The position numbers were made by a program, and so were the translations under genes. Of a stretch of DNA of 5,435 nucleotides, positions 1-5,435 are shown one piece after another. The stretch lies in contig JAKBBA010000201.1 in NCBI GenBank assembly GCA_021808665.1, positions 1 to 5,435 of the forward strand. The letters run 5' to 3'. A model generated the notes under the pieces. The model saw only the letters and a list, made by a program, of their open reading frames with translations. It ran no database searches and was not told the DNA's origin. The stretch's first letter is position 1; every line of letters begins with the position of its first letter. This DNA comes from Actinomycetes bacterium (lineage in GTDB: Bacteria > Actinomycetota > Acidimicrobiia > Acidimicrobiales > Palsa-688).

Positions 1-644
1 ACAGCGGTAGCATACATTTTGCTTTTAGTGGTGGGGCAGAGAGCGGCCGACGCCGCCGAAATCCTGTCGGGATGGTATTTCAAAGCTTCAATCTTTACCC
101 GCATCTGACAAGTCTGCGAAACGTCGCCGTTGCGTTAGTCCATGTCAACGGCTACTCACGCGCCGAAGCGCGACGACGAGCCGCGGATGCTCTGTCGCTG
201 GTCGGGCTCAGCGCCTTCGCAGACCGGCACCCCGGAGAGTTATCTGGTGGTCAACAACAAAGAGTGGCAATAGCCAGAGCCCTCGCGCTAGAGCCCGAGC
301 TCATGCTCTTTGATGAGCCGACATCCGCCTTGGATCCCGAGACGGTTGGTGACGTGTTAGGCGTGATGCGCGAGATCGCAACACGCGGAATGACAATGCT
401 CATCGCCACCCACGAGATGGAATTCGCCCGCGACGTGAGCGACCGAGTTGTTCTGATGAGCGCAGGTGAGATCTGCGAGCAGGCCGATAGCGCCTCGTTC
501 TTCGTGGGTCCTACGACTGAGCGGGGTCGAGAGTTCCTGCGGAGGTTCCACGGAACCGTCGAAAATTTCCGTCCGACCCGCATGGCTGACGGTCAAGACC
601 TAGCAGACGAAGACACCTCTCAGAGAGTTGAGGAGTGTGGGTAG
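1..644 (+). CDS. ATP-binding subunit of a polar-amino-acid-type ABC importer, 5' end missing
   Basis: This is the cytoplasmic ATPase that powers a solute importer, most like the GlnQ/HisP/ArtP amino-acid group. The reading frame is open to the left edge (first full codon at 3). The 23 residues before the ATG at 72 include SGSIHF and RRRRNPVG, which fit the family just after Walker A, so the ATG at 72 is internal and the true start and Walker A lie outside. Counting from the Met at 72: Q-loop VFQSFNLYPH (Gln4), signature ELSGGQQQR (56-64), Walker B LMLFDE (77-82), D-loop SALD (85-88), H-loop His114 in IATHEME. The FQSFNLYPHLT wording is typical of amino-acid importers. About 30 residues after REFLRRF (153-159) extend past the usual family end. 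The permease and binding-protein genes are not in the window. The stop overlaps the start of the next gene. The family is clear; the transported solute is not. Confidence 0.93.
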   Translation, partial: SGSIHFAFSGGAESGRRRRNPVGMVFQSFNLYPHLTSLRNVAVALVHVNGYSRAEARRRAADALSLVGLSAFADRHPGELSGGQQQRVAIARALALEPELMLFDEPTSALDPETVGDVLGVMREIATRGMTMLIATHEMEFARDVSDRVVLMSAGEICEQADSASFFVGPTTERGREFLRRFHGTVENFRPTRMADGQDLADEDTSQRVEECG

Positions 645-1557
645 CCTGCCTACGCTCACCCGTCATGGACCGGTCCTCTATGCACCGGGGGAGGACCGGT
701 CTGGGCACCTAAATGTCAACGGTCCGGCACTCGTCGCTGCACCCTCTTGGGTCCATCGTCCCGTCGGGCGCTATTACCTCTACTTCGCTCAGCATCGCGG
801 TGCGTCCATCTGGATGGCGGCGAGCGACGACATGACCGGCCCTTGGCGGATCTCTTCAAGCCCTGTGCTATCGCTTCATCAAACTCACTACTCGGACCAC
901 ATCGCGTCTCCAGACGTAGTAGTGGACGAGGCAACGCGGACGGTTCGGATGTACTTTCACGGCGGTTACGGAACTGCTCTAGAGGAGCAGACAGAGTCTG
1001 TCGCTATCAGCCACGACGGCTTGACGTTCGAATTGGTGTCAAAAGACATAGGTGCGCCGTACTGGCGAGTCTTCAGGTGCGGACAGGAGTGGATGGCGGT
1101 CGTCATGCCGGGCACCCTCATTCGATCCGCCACCGGTCTTGACGGGTTTGAGGTCGGTCCGACGATACTGCCTGCACAAACCAGGCACTCAGCGGTTGCC
1201 CTTGTCGGAGGAGGGGCGTTGATCTTCTATTCCTTGATAGGTGACTGCCCAGAGAAGATCTGGTGTGGATCGCTAGGTATGGATGGTCCGTGGGAAACAT
1301 GGTCGCTCGTCCAGCCAGAACCAGTATTGGAACCAGAAGAGGAGTATGAGGGCGCACAGTTCCCGTCTAAACGGGCGGGGAGGGGGCAAGCGTTGTATCC
1401 GGGTCGAGAAGTTCGAGACCCGGGTTGTTATGTCTCAGGTGACAGAGTTTGGTTGAGTTACGTTGGAGGTGGTGAGCGGTGTATCGCTATAGCCTCGATG
1501 GACTGGGTTTGTGAATCGCCCTCAGTTTCTACTTCCGCTCCGATATATAAAGGATAG
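628..1557 (+). CDS. Five-bladed beta-propeller protein, glycosidase-like (GH43-type fold), uncharacterised
   Basis: The 309-residue protein shows five repeated beta-rich units like the arabinanase/levansucrase propeller superfamily: about 27-74 (NGPALV, YYLYFAQH, GPW), 91-136 (HIASPDVVVDE, MYFHGG, AISHDGLTFE), 143-179 (WRVF, PGTLIRS, DGFEVGP), 187-225 (RHSAVALV, ALIFYSLIGD, GPWETW) and 241-291 (EGAQFPS, EVRDPGCYV, IAIAS). Candidate active-site residues are Asp96, Asp100, His91, Arg187-His188, Glu239-Glu241 and Arg263-Asp264. There is no signal peptide or membrane segment, so it is probably cytoplasmic. It resembles a group of mostly 'hypothetical' proteins, and I cannot name a substrate. The TTG at 628 overlaps the ATPase gene by 17 bases. 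GTG at 637 is an equally possible start, but AGGAG at 631-635 sits too close to it. The overlap suggests translational coupling. It might split a glycoside or act as a binding or isomerase-like propeller; hydrolase activity is unproven. Confidence 0.8.
   Translation: MRSVGSLPTLTRHGPVLYAPGEDRSGHLNVNGPALVAAPSWVHRPVGRYYLYFAQHRGASIWMAASDDMTGPWRISSSPVLSLHQTHYSDHIASPDVVVDEATRTVRMYFHGGYGTALEEQTESVAISHDGLTFELVSKDIGAPYWRVFRCGQEWMAVVMPGTLIRSATGLDGFEVGPTILPAQTRHSAVALVGGGALIFYSLIGDCPEKIWCGSLGMDGPWETWSLVQPEPVLEPEEEYEGAQFPSKRAGRGQALYPGREVRDPGCYVSGDRVWLSYVGGGERCIAIASMDWVCESPSVSTSAPIYKG
1549..1554 (+). promoter_or_regulatory. Ribosome binding site for the class IV aminotransferase gene
   Basis: AAAGGA lies 11 bases before the ATG at 1566 and overlaps the last codons of the propeller gene (stop at 1555-1557). 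It is the clearest Shine-Dalgarno match in the four-gene unit and supports the ATG at 1566 as the start. The 8-base gap between the genes leaves no room for a separate promoter, which argues for co-transcription. Confidence 0.6.
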
Positions 1558-1565
1558 AGAGCTCT

Positions 1566-2453
1566 ATGGGTAGTGGTGATGAAAAATTGTTTGTTTCAGT
1601 TGACGGGATTGTCTACCCACGAGAAGACGCGCGCGTGTCCGTGTTCGACGCAAGTTTTCAATCGGGTCACTCCGTGTGGGAAGGAATGCGGGTTTACAAC
1701 GGAGTGGTGTTCCGCCTAGATGAACATCTGAAGCGGCTTCAGGAATCTGCTACAGCTGTCACAATTCCTGTGCCTTCTTCGGAAGACGTCCGGCGTCAGA
1801 TATACGAAGTGCTTGCAGCGAATGCCTTGACTGCTGATTGCCATATTCGGATGATTCTCTCGCGAGGCGAACGATGGACGTCTGGAATGGACCCTCGCAA
1901 CGCGATCGGCCCGTCGACTCTGGTGATTATTCCTGAGAGGAAGCCGGTGGCGGTGGAACCGGAGCCACAGCGCTTGGTCACTGCATCTATCCGTCGGCCT
2001 GGTCCGGCTCTACAGGATCCTTCTATCCACCATTCGAATCAGTTGAACAGCATACTGGCAAGACTTGAGGCTATTCGCCAAGGAGCGGATGCAGCGCTAA
2101 TGCTTGATACGGGAGGATTCATCGCCGAAGCGGACTCAGCGAATATCTTTTGTGTAATCGACGACGAGTTAGTCACACCGGCAATCGGCTTTTTCCTTCG
2201 GGGTATCACCCGCAGGTGCATATTGAGCTTGGCCCGCGCTAAAGGATACTCTGTTGTCGAACGAAATATCACTCTGGCCGAGGCTTACAGTGCAGACGAA
2301 GTGTTTATTACTGGGACAGTCTGCGAGATCGTCCCTGTCGCAGAAATCGACGGTCGACTGATCTCAGGTAATAGCGGCCAGAATGCTGTCTGGAGATCGC
2401 TGCTGAGCGACTACCGCGACTTGGTGGCAAGCGAGTGCGCCGCTTCGAACTGA
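1566..2453 (+). CDS. Class IV aminotransferase homologue (branched-chain/D-amino-acid type) lacking the PLP lysine
   Basis: The 295-residue length and motif order match fold-type IV PLP enzymes (IlvE, D-amino-acid aminotransferase, PabC). Visible are VFDASFQSGHSVWEGMRVYNG (24-44), Arg50 of VFRLDEHLKRL at the usual phosphate-binding arginine, IAEADSANIFCV (186-197) with Glu188 where the pyridine-nitrogen acid belongs, LRGITRR (211-217) and FITGTVCEIVPV (247-258). The family lysine should lie three or four residues before the Asn of the NxL motif. Here the stretch reads DPSIHHSNQLNSILARLEA (151-169), with His155-His156 and no lysine. The only lysines (7, 56, 126, 226) are elsewhere. Normal transamination through a lysine Schiff base therefore looks unlikely. 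It may use histidine, catalyse another reaction or be a pseudoenzyme. It starts 8 bases after the propeller gene with a good ribosome site, and its neighbour is an imine-reductase-like gene. The fold is secure; the reaction is unknown. Confidence 0.88.
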   Translation: MGSGDEKLFVSVDGIVYPREDARVSVFDASFQSGHSVWEGMRVYNGVVFRLDEHLKRLQESATAVTIPVPSSEDVRRQIYEVLAANALTADCHIRMILSRGERWTSGMDPRNAIGPSTLVIIPERKPVAVEPEPQRLVTASIRRPGPALQDPSIHHSNQLNSILARLEAIRQGADAALMLDTGGFIAEADSANIFCVIDDELVTPAIGFFLRGITRRCILSLARAKGYSVVERNITLAEAYSADEVFITGTVCEIVPVAEIDGRLISGNSGQNAVWRSLLSDYRDLVASECAASN

Positions 2454-2496
2454 GCGTTCGGGAGTGACAATCCCCGGCGATGCCGACGAGCCGACG

Positions 2497-3441
2497 ATGC
2501 ACGCGGTTCCATGGATTACTGCCGACGTGCTTCCGACGCTTGTTACGGTGAGTTCTGCAGCGGATGTGTTGGTAGTAGGCCTTCGATCTGCTCCACCGCT
2601 CGATGAACAAATGTTGAGGAGCCGGCTCTCCTGGCCTTCCGGCGAGCTGCTGGTGATGCCCGCCGTGCACGCCGGCTACTGCGGTGTGAAGTTAGTAGGG
2701 GTGCCGACGGCTGCGAGTCGGAACTATCAAGGTATCCAAGGCGCGTATCTTCTCTTCGACGGAGCGTCTCTTCAGCTCAAAGCACTGATCGATGGTGCTG
2801 CACTCACCGCTCTTAGAACACCGGCGATGTCTCTCCTCGTTACGCAGCGCCTTGCCGCTCCGGACAGCTGCCGGCTCACCGTATTCGGTACGGGGCCACA
2901 GGCATGGGGACATGTCCTCGCGATGCGGTCGCACTATGCGCTCGACTCTGTACAGATAGTGGGCCGTGACGAGACAAACGTGAACCGGTTCGTCACACGG
3001 TGTTGCGCCTTAGGTATACCTGCGACCGCATCTACAGCGGAGAAGGCAGTCCCCCGAGCCGACATCATCTGCACGTGTAGTAGTTCTAACGCTCCTCTCT
3101 TCGACGGTCGATTGTTGCTCCCACACGCCCACGTCAATGCGGTCGGTTCTCACACGGCAACGTCGCGGGAACTCGACGATAGAGCGATAGCCGCCTCCCA
3201 GGTAGTCGTCGAGTCGCGTCAGGTCGCGCTAGCCGAGGCGGGCGAACTGATCATCCCGATCCAGGCGGGGATTGTAAGCGAGGCTGTCATTCGAGCCGAT
3301 CTGCAGGAGCTGCTAAGCGGAGCTGAGGTCGTCGAGCCCGCAGAGTTAACGGTATTTAAGTCGGTGGGATTCGGGTTAGCCGACCTCATAGTCGCTGCAG
3401 AGGCCTACGAGAGGTACAACGCCGTCTCGGCCAACGGCTAA
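2497..3441 (+). CDS. Ornithine cyclodeaminase/mu-crystallin family protein, probable imine (ketimine) reductase
   Basis: Members of this family use NAD(P) on amino acids or cyclic and open imines. Counted from the ATG at 2497 (314 residues), the dinucleotide-binding loop is VFGTGPQAWGH (129-139). Other family marks are Lys65 in GVKLVGV, Arg107 in LTALRTPA, VNAVGSH (213-219), SRELDD (223-228), ALAEAGELI (244-252) and TVFKSVGFGLADL (285-297). The last two blocks closely resemble human mu-crystallin, a ketimine reductase. The aspartate essential in Pseudomonas putida ornithine cyclodeaminase (Asp228) is replaced by His219, so ammonia-releasing cyclisation of ornithine is unlikely. I prefer the ATG at 2497 because MHAVPWITADVL aligns with the mu-crystallin N-terminus (MSRVPAFLSAAEV). 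GTG at 2464, ten bases after the preceding stop, would add 11 residues; neither start has a well-spaced ribosome site. Reduction of an imine made from a keto or amino acid in this operon is an inference. Confidence 0.87.
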   Translation: MHAVPWITADVLPTLVTVSSAADVLVVGLRSAPPLDEQMLRSRLSWPSGELLVMPAVHAGYCGVKLVGVPTAASRNYQGIQGAYLLFDGASLQLKALIDGAALTALRTPAMSLLVTQRLAAPDSCRLTVFGTGPQAWGHVLAMRSHYALDSVQIVGRDETNVNRFVTRCCALGIPATASTAEKAVPRADIICTCSSSNAPLFDGRLLLPHAHVNAVGSHTATSRELDDRAIAASQVVVESRQVALAEAGELIIPIQAGIVSEAVIRADLQELLSGAEVVEPAELTVFKSVGFGLADLIVAAEAYERYNAVSANG

Positions 3442-3504
3442 CCGGTGGCAGAGGGGCGAGGCGGTTGTGAGCCATGGCAGGCGACGCCCAAACCCTTCGG
3501 GAAA

Positions 3505-3523
3505 CGAACCGCTTACCGGTTCG
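3505..3523. terminator. Possible weak bidirectional terminator hairpin between convergent genes
   Basis: A perfect 7-base stem (CGAACCG / CGGTTCG) with the 5-base loop CTTAC lies in the 134-base spacer (3442-3575) between two convergent genes. Read on the - strand it is followed by TTT. On the + strand no T run follows, so intrinsic termination would be weak. A more distant pair, CGAGGCG at 3457-3463 and CGCCTCG at 3522-3528, could form an alternative fold. The rest of the spacer shows no gene or recognisable site. Confidence 0.35.
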
Positions 3524-3575
3524 CCTCGTATCAAATTCTAATGTCGCTGAGCTTCTAGCAACTCGAAAGAAGCGG

Positions 3576-5435
3576 TCAGTCGAGCAGGCCGACGTGTCGG
3601 CCGGTGAGGTCGCCGTGGCGGTGCCTGGTTTCACTCAGCGATTGCTCGTGTAACCATCGCAGCGCCTCCAAGGTGGGATGCGCAACAACCGGAGTGTCGT
3701 CGACCCACAGCCCGGCGTCGTGGGCGGCTACCCGAAGTTTGTCTGAGGCCGAGCCGAGGAGCCGTAGCTTGTCGAGGTTTGAGGCGCGTGCGAGCCGGTC
3801 GGCGAGAGTGTCGTCGTCTTCTACCACTGTTTTCAAAGTCGCTCGCAGGGTTGGCGAGGACACCGATACGTCCACGCCGACAGCTTGCGCGGCGGCCAAT
3901 GCGAGTCTGAGGTCGTAGTCACTCGCGTCGCTACCCGCCCGTACCAGTACCCTCGTAAGGGGCAGGTAGCGCAGAACGTTCGCTTCGGCCACTAGGGCGC
4001 TCGGGTCAGTGGGTGCCAGGTCCGCGTTGAGGGAGACCTTCACGTGACCCGCAAATGTGGCCGGTTTTGGTCGGAGCTCGGATTCCCACCTGCCGAGCGA
4101 TGCCAGGTAGTTCGGGCCGCCCGCCTTAGCGCCGGGCCCGACGACGGACCGTTTCCAGCCGCCGAACGGTTGCCGGCGTACGACGGCGCCGGTGATGTGA
4201 CGGTTGACGTAAAGGTTTCCTGCCTGCACTTGGTTACGCCATGTGGTGATTTCTTCAGGGTCAAGCGAGTGAATGCCGGCGGTGAGGCCGTACGCCGGGG
4301 CGTTTTGCCAGCTGATGGCCTCCGCGAGGTCTTTGGCGCGCATCAAGCCGAGGACCGGGCCGAAGCACTCGACGAGATGGAAGTCCGATCCTGGTCGGAC
4401 CCCGAGCTTGACTGCGGGGGTGAACAGCTGTGGATTTCCTTGTACCGCTTCGGGTTTAACGAGCCATGTTTCTCCCGGTCCAAGGTGGGTCAGGGCTTGC
4501 AACAGGGGTCCTTCGGGTGGTCGGATCAGGGGTCCGATGGTGGTGGCAGGGTCCCAGGCGGGTCCCGGTCGTAGACTGCGCACGGCGTCGGCCAGTTGAC
4601 GCCGGAACCGTTTGTCGTCGTAGACGGACGCTTCGACGATCGCCAAGCTTGCGGCCGAACACTTCTGCCCGGCGTGACCGAAAGCGGAGCGGACCAGGTC
4701 TGCTATCGCGCCGTCGAGGTCGGCGGCGGCGGTGACGACAATCCCGTTCTTCCCGCTTGTCTCGGCGTGCAAGGACAGGTCAGGCCGCCACCCGATGAAC
4801 ATCCTGGCGGTATCCCACGAGCCGGTGAGGATAACGGCGTGAACGTCGGGGTGACAGATCAGTCGGCGTCCGGCGTCGTCATCGGCGCACGGCACGAATT
4901 GCAGCAGGTCTCGGGGGACGCCCGCCGCCCAGCACGCCTCCGCCAAAGCCCACGCCGTCGCGACCGTCTCGGGGGCGGGTTTGAGCAGCACGGCACTCCC
5001 GGCGGCCAGCGCGGCGGTCACGCCTCCGGCGGGGATGGCAAGCGGGAAGTTCCATGGCGGGACGACGGCGACCGTACCGTAGGGCTGGAAGCTGACGCCG
5101 GCGTCCTCCAAGGAGCGGAGGTTAGAAATCCACTCGGCGTAATATCGGGCGAAGTCGACGCTCTCAGACACTTCGGGGTCCGCCTCGCTCAGTGTCTTGC
5201 CGCCATCGTGGGCCATGATCCCGATAAGACGTCCCCGCCGGGCCTCCAGTTCCCCAGACACCGCCAGTAGGACATCTCGGCGCTTATCCGGATCCTCGGC
5301 GCGCCAGCGTTTCCCGGCGAGCAGGGCAGCGCTAACAGCCTCGTCAACGAGCTCCGGGGTCGCCTGGACCCAACGGTAAGCCGGTTCGTGCGGTCGGGAA
5401 GGGTCGTAGCCGTCTGCGAGACGAACCCCGGGACT
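3576..5435 (-). CDS. putA: L-glutamate-gamma-semialdehyde (P5C) dehydrogenase part of PutA, 5' end missing
   Basis: This domain oxidises glutamate semialdehyde (from P5C) to glutamate with NAD in proline catabolism. The frame is open from the stop at 3576 to the right edge, giving 619 visible residues. The GTG at 5261 is internal: the 58 residues before it (with AALLAGKRWRAEDPDKRRDVL) fit the aldehyde dehydrogenase N-terminus. Visible numbering: GGKTLSEADPEVSES (78-92), VPPWNFPLA (125-133), Glu225 in HAETSGKN, catalytic Cys259 in GHAGQKCSAASL, ECFGPVLG (356-363), and NRHITGAVVRRQPFGGWKRS (411-430) leading into PGAKAGGPNYL, a P5C dehydrogenase signature. About 160 residues follow, with NVLRYLPLTRVLVRAG and the tail WLHEQSLSETRHRHG. 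This is the C-terminal domain seen in larger bifunctional PutA proteins and absent from single-domain dehydrogenases. An N-terminal proline dehydrogenase domain is therefore expected beyond the edge but not seen. Both catalytic residues are intact. A separate proline dehydrogenase gene is the alternative. Confidence 0.92.
   Translation of the reverse strand, partial: SPGVRLADGYDPSRPHEPAYRWVQATPELVDEAVSAALLAGKRWRAEDPDKRRDVLLAVSGELEARRGRLIGIMAHDGGKTLSEADPEVSESVDFARYYAEWISNLRSLEDAGVSFQPYGTVAVVPPWNFPLAIPAGGVTAALAAGSAVLLKPAPETVATAWALAEACWAAGVPRDLLQFVPCADDDAGRRLICHPDVHAVILTGSWDTARMFIGWRPDLSLHAETSGKNGIVVTAAADLDGAIADLVRSAFGHAGQKCSAASLAIVEASVYDDKRFRRQLADAVRSLRPGPAWDPATTIGPLIRPPEGPLLQALTHLGPGETWLVKPEAVQGNPQLFTPAVKLGVRPGSDFHLVECFGPVLGLMRAKDLAEAISWQNAPAYGLTAGIHSLDPEEITTWRNQVQAGNLYVNRHITGAVVRRQPFGGWKRSVVGPGAKAGGPNYLASLGRWESELRPKPATFAGHVKVSLNADLAPTDPSALVAEANVLRYLPLTRVLVRAGSDASDYDLRLALAAAQAVGVDVSVSSPTLRATLKTVVEDDDTLADRLARASNLDKLRLLGSASDKLRVAAHDAGLWVDDTPVVAHPTLEALRWLHEQSLSETRHRHGDLTGRHVGLLD

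Noticed and set aside
72..74. ATG at 72 as the start of the ABC ATPase
   Set aside because: The upstream codons to position 3 are open and encode family-like sequence, and a start here would remove Walker A.
1558..1565. Perfect 8-base palindrome AGAGCTCT between genes two and three
   Set aside because: Too short and expected by chance; it lies between the ribosome site and the start codon, where an operator would be unusual.
1566..2453. Reading the class IV gene as a standard branched-chain aminotransferase (IlvE)
   Set aside because: The essential PLP lysine is absent, so the usual name would claim an activity the sequence does not support.
2308..2670. A 120-codon open frame on the - strand spanning the junction of the aminotransferase-like and reductase genes
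   Set aside because: Its product is arginine-rich and low in complexity, and it opposes two well-supported genes. It looks like a shadow frame.
2464..3441. Annotation of the fourth gene as ornithine cyclodeaminase
   Set aside because: The catalytic aspartate is replaced by histidine and the C-terminal blocks match mu-crystallin, so only the family name is supported.
4044..4574. A 176-codon open frame on the + strand
   Set aside because: Also antisense to the P5C dehydrogenase domain, with no family signature and no ribosome site of note.
4596..5270. A 224-codon open frame on the + strand
   Set aside because: It is antisense to the P5C dehydrogenase, whose motifs and catalytic residues are unmistakable. 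The translation has no recognisable motif and is explained by high GC in the opposite strand.

Overview
The window carries four consecutive genes on the + strand (1-3441) facing one gene on the - strand (3576-5435). They converge on a 134-base spacer. Both outer genes run off the window: the first lacks its 5' end at the left edge, and the last lacks its 5' end at the right edge. I see no RNA gene, CRISPR array, insertion sequence or origin.

The - strand gene encodes a proline-catabolic L-glutamate-gamma-semialdehyde (P5C) dehydrogenase with the C-terminal extension typical of bifunctional PutA. Its high GC, and the way its motifs resemble actinobacterial PutA proteins as I remember them, suggest an actinomycete (Actinomycetota). 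That placement is an inference from one protein and is only moderately secure.

The + strand genes look like one transcription unit: (1) the ATPase of a polar-amino-acid-type ABC importer, missing its Walker A end; (2) a cytoplasmic protein with a five-bladed beta-propeller fold like GH43-type glycosidases; (3) a class IV (branched-chain/D-amino-acid type) aminotransferase homologue; (4) an ornithine cyclodeaminase/mu-crystallin family NAD(P)-dependent protein. Genes 1 and 2 overlap, gene 3 follows gene 2 after 8 bases, and gene 4 follows closely. Together they suggest uptake and remodelling of an amino-acid-like compound, possibly one bearing a sugar, through imine or keto-acid chemistry. The substrate cannot be read from the sequence.

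The most unusual feature is that the class IV aminotransferase homologue keeps the other cofactor-binding signatures but has histidine (His155-His156) where the PLP-binding lysine should be. The mu-crystallin-like partner also lacks the aspartate used by true ornithine cyclodeaminases and has histidine there. The set is therefore a candidate for an undescribed small-molecule pathway. Base composition is lower and more uneven in the four-gene unit than in the P5C dehydrogenase gene, which would fit an accessory operon beside a housekeeping gene.
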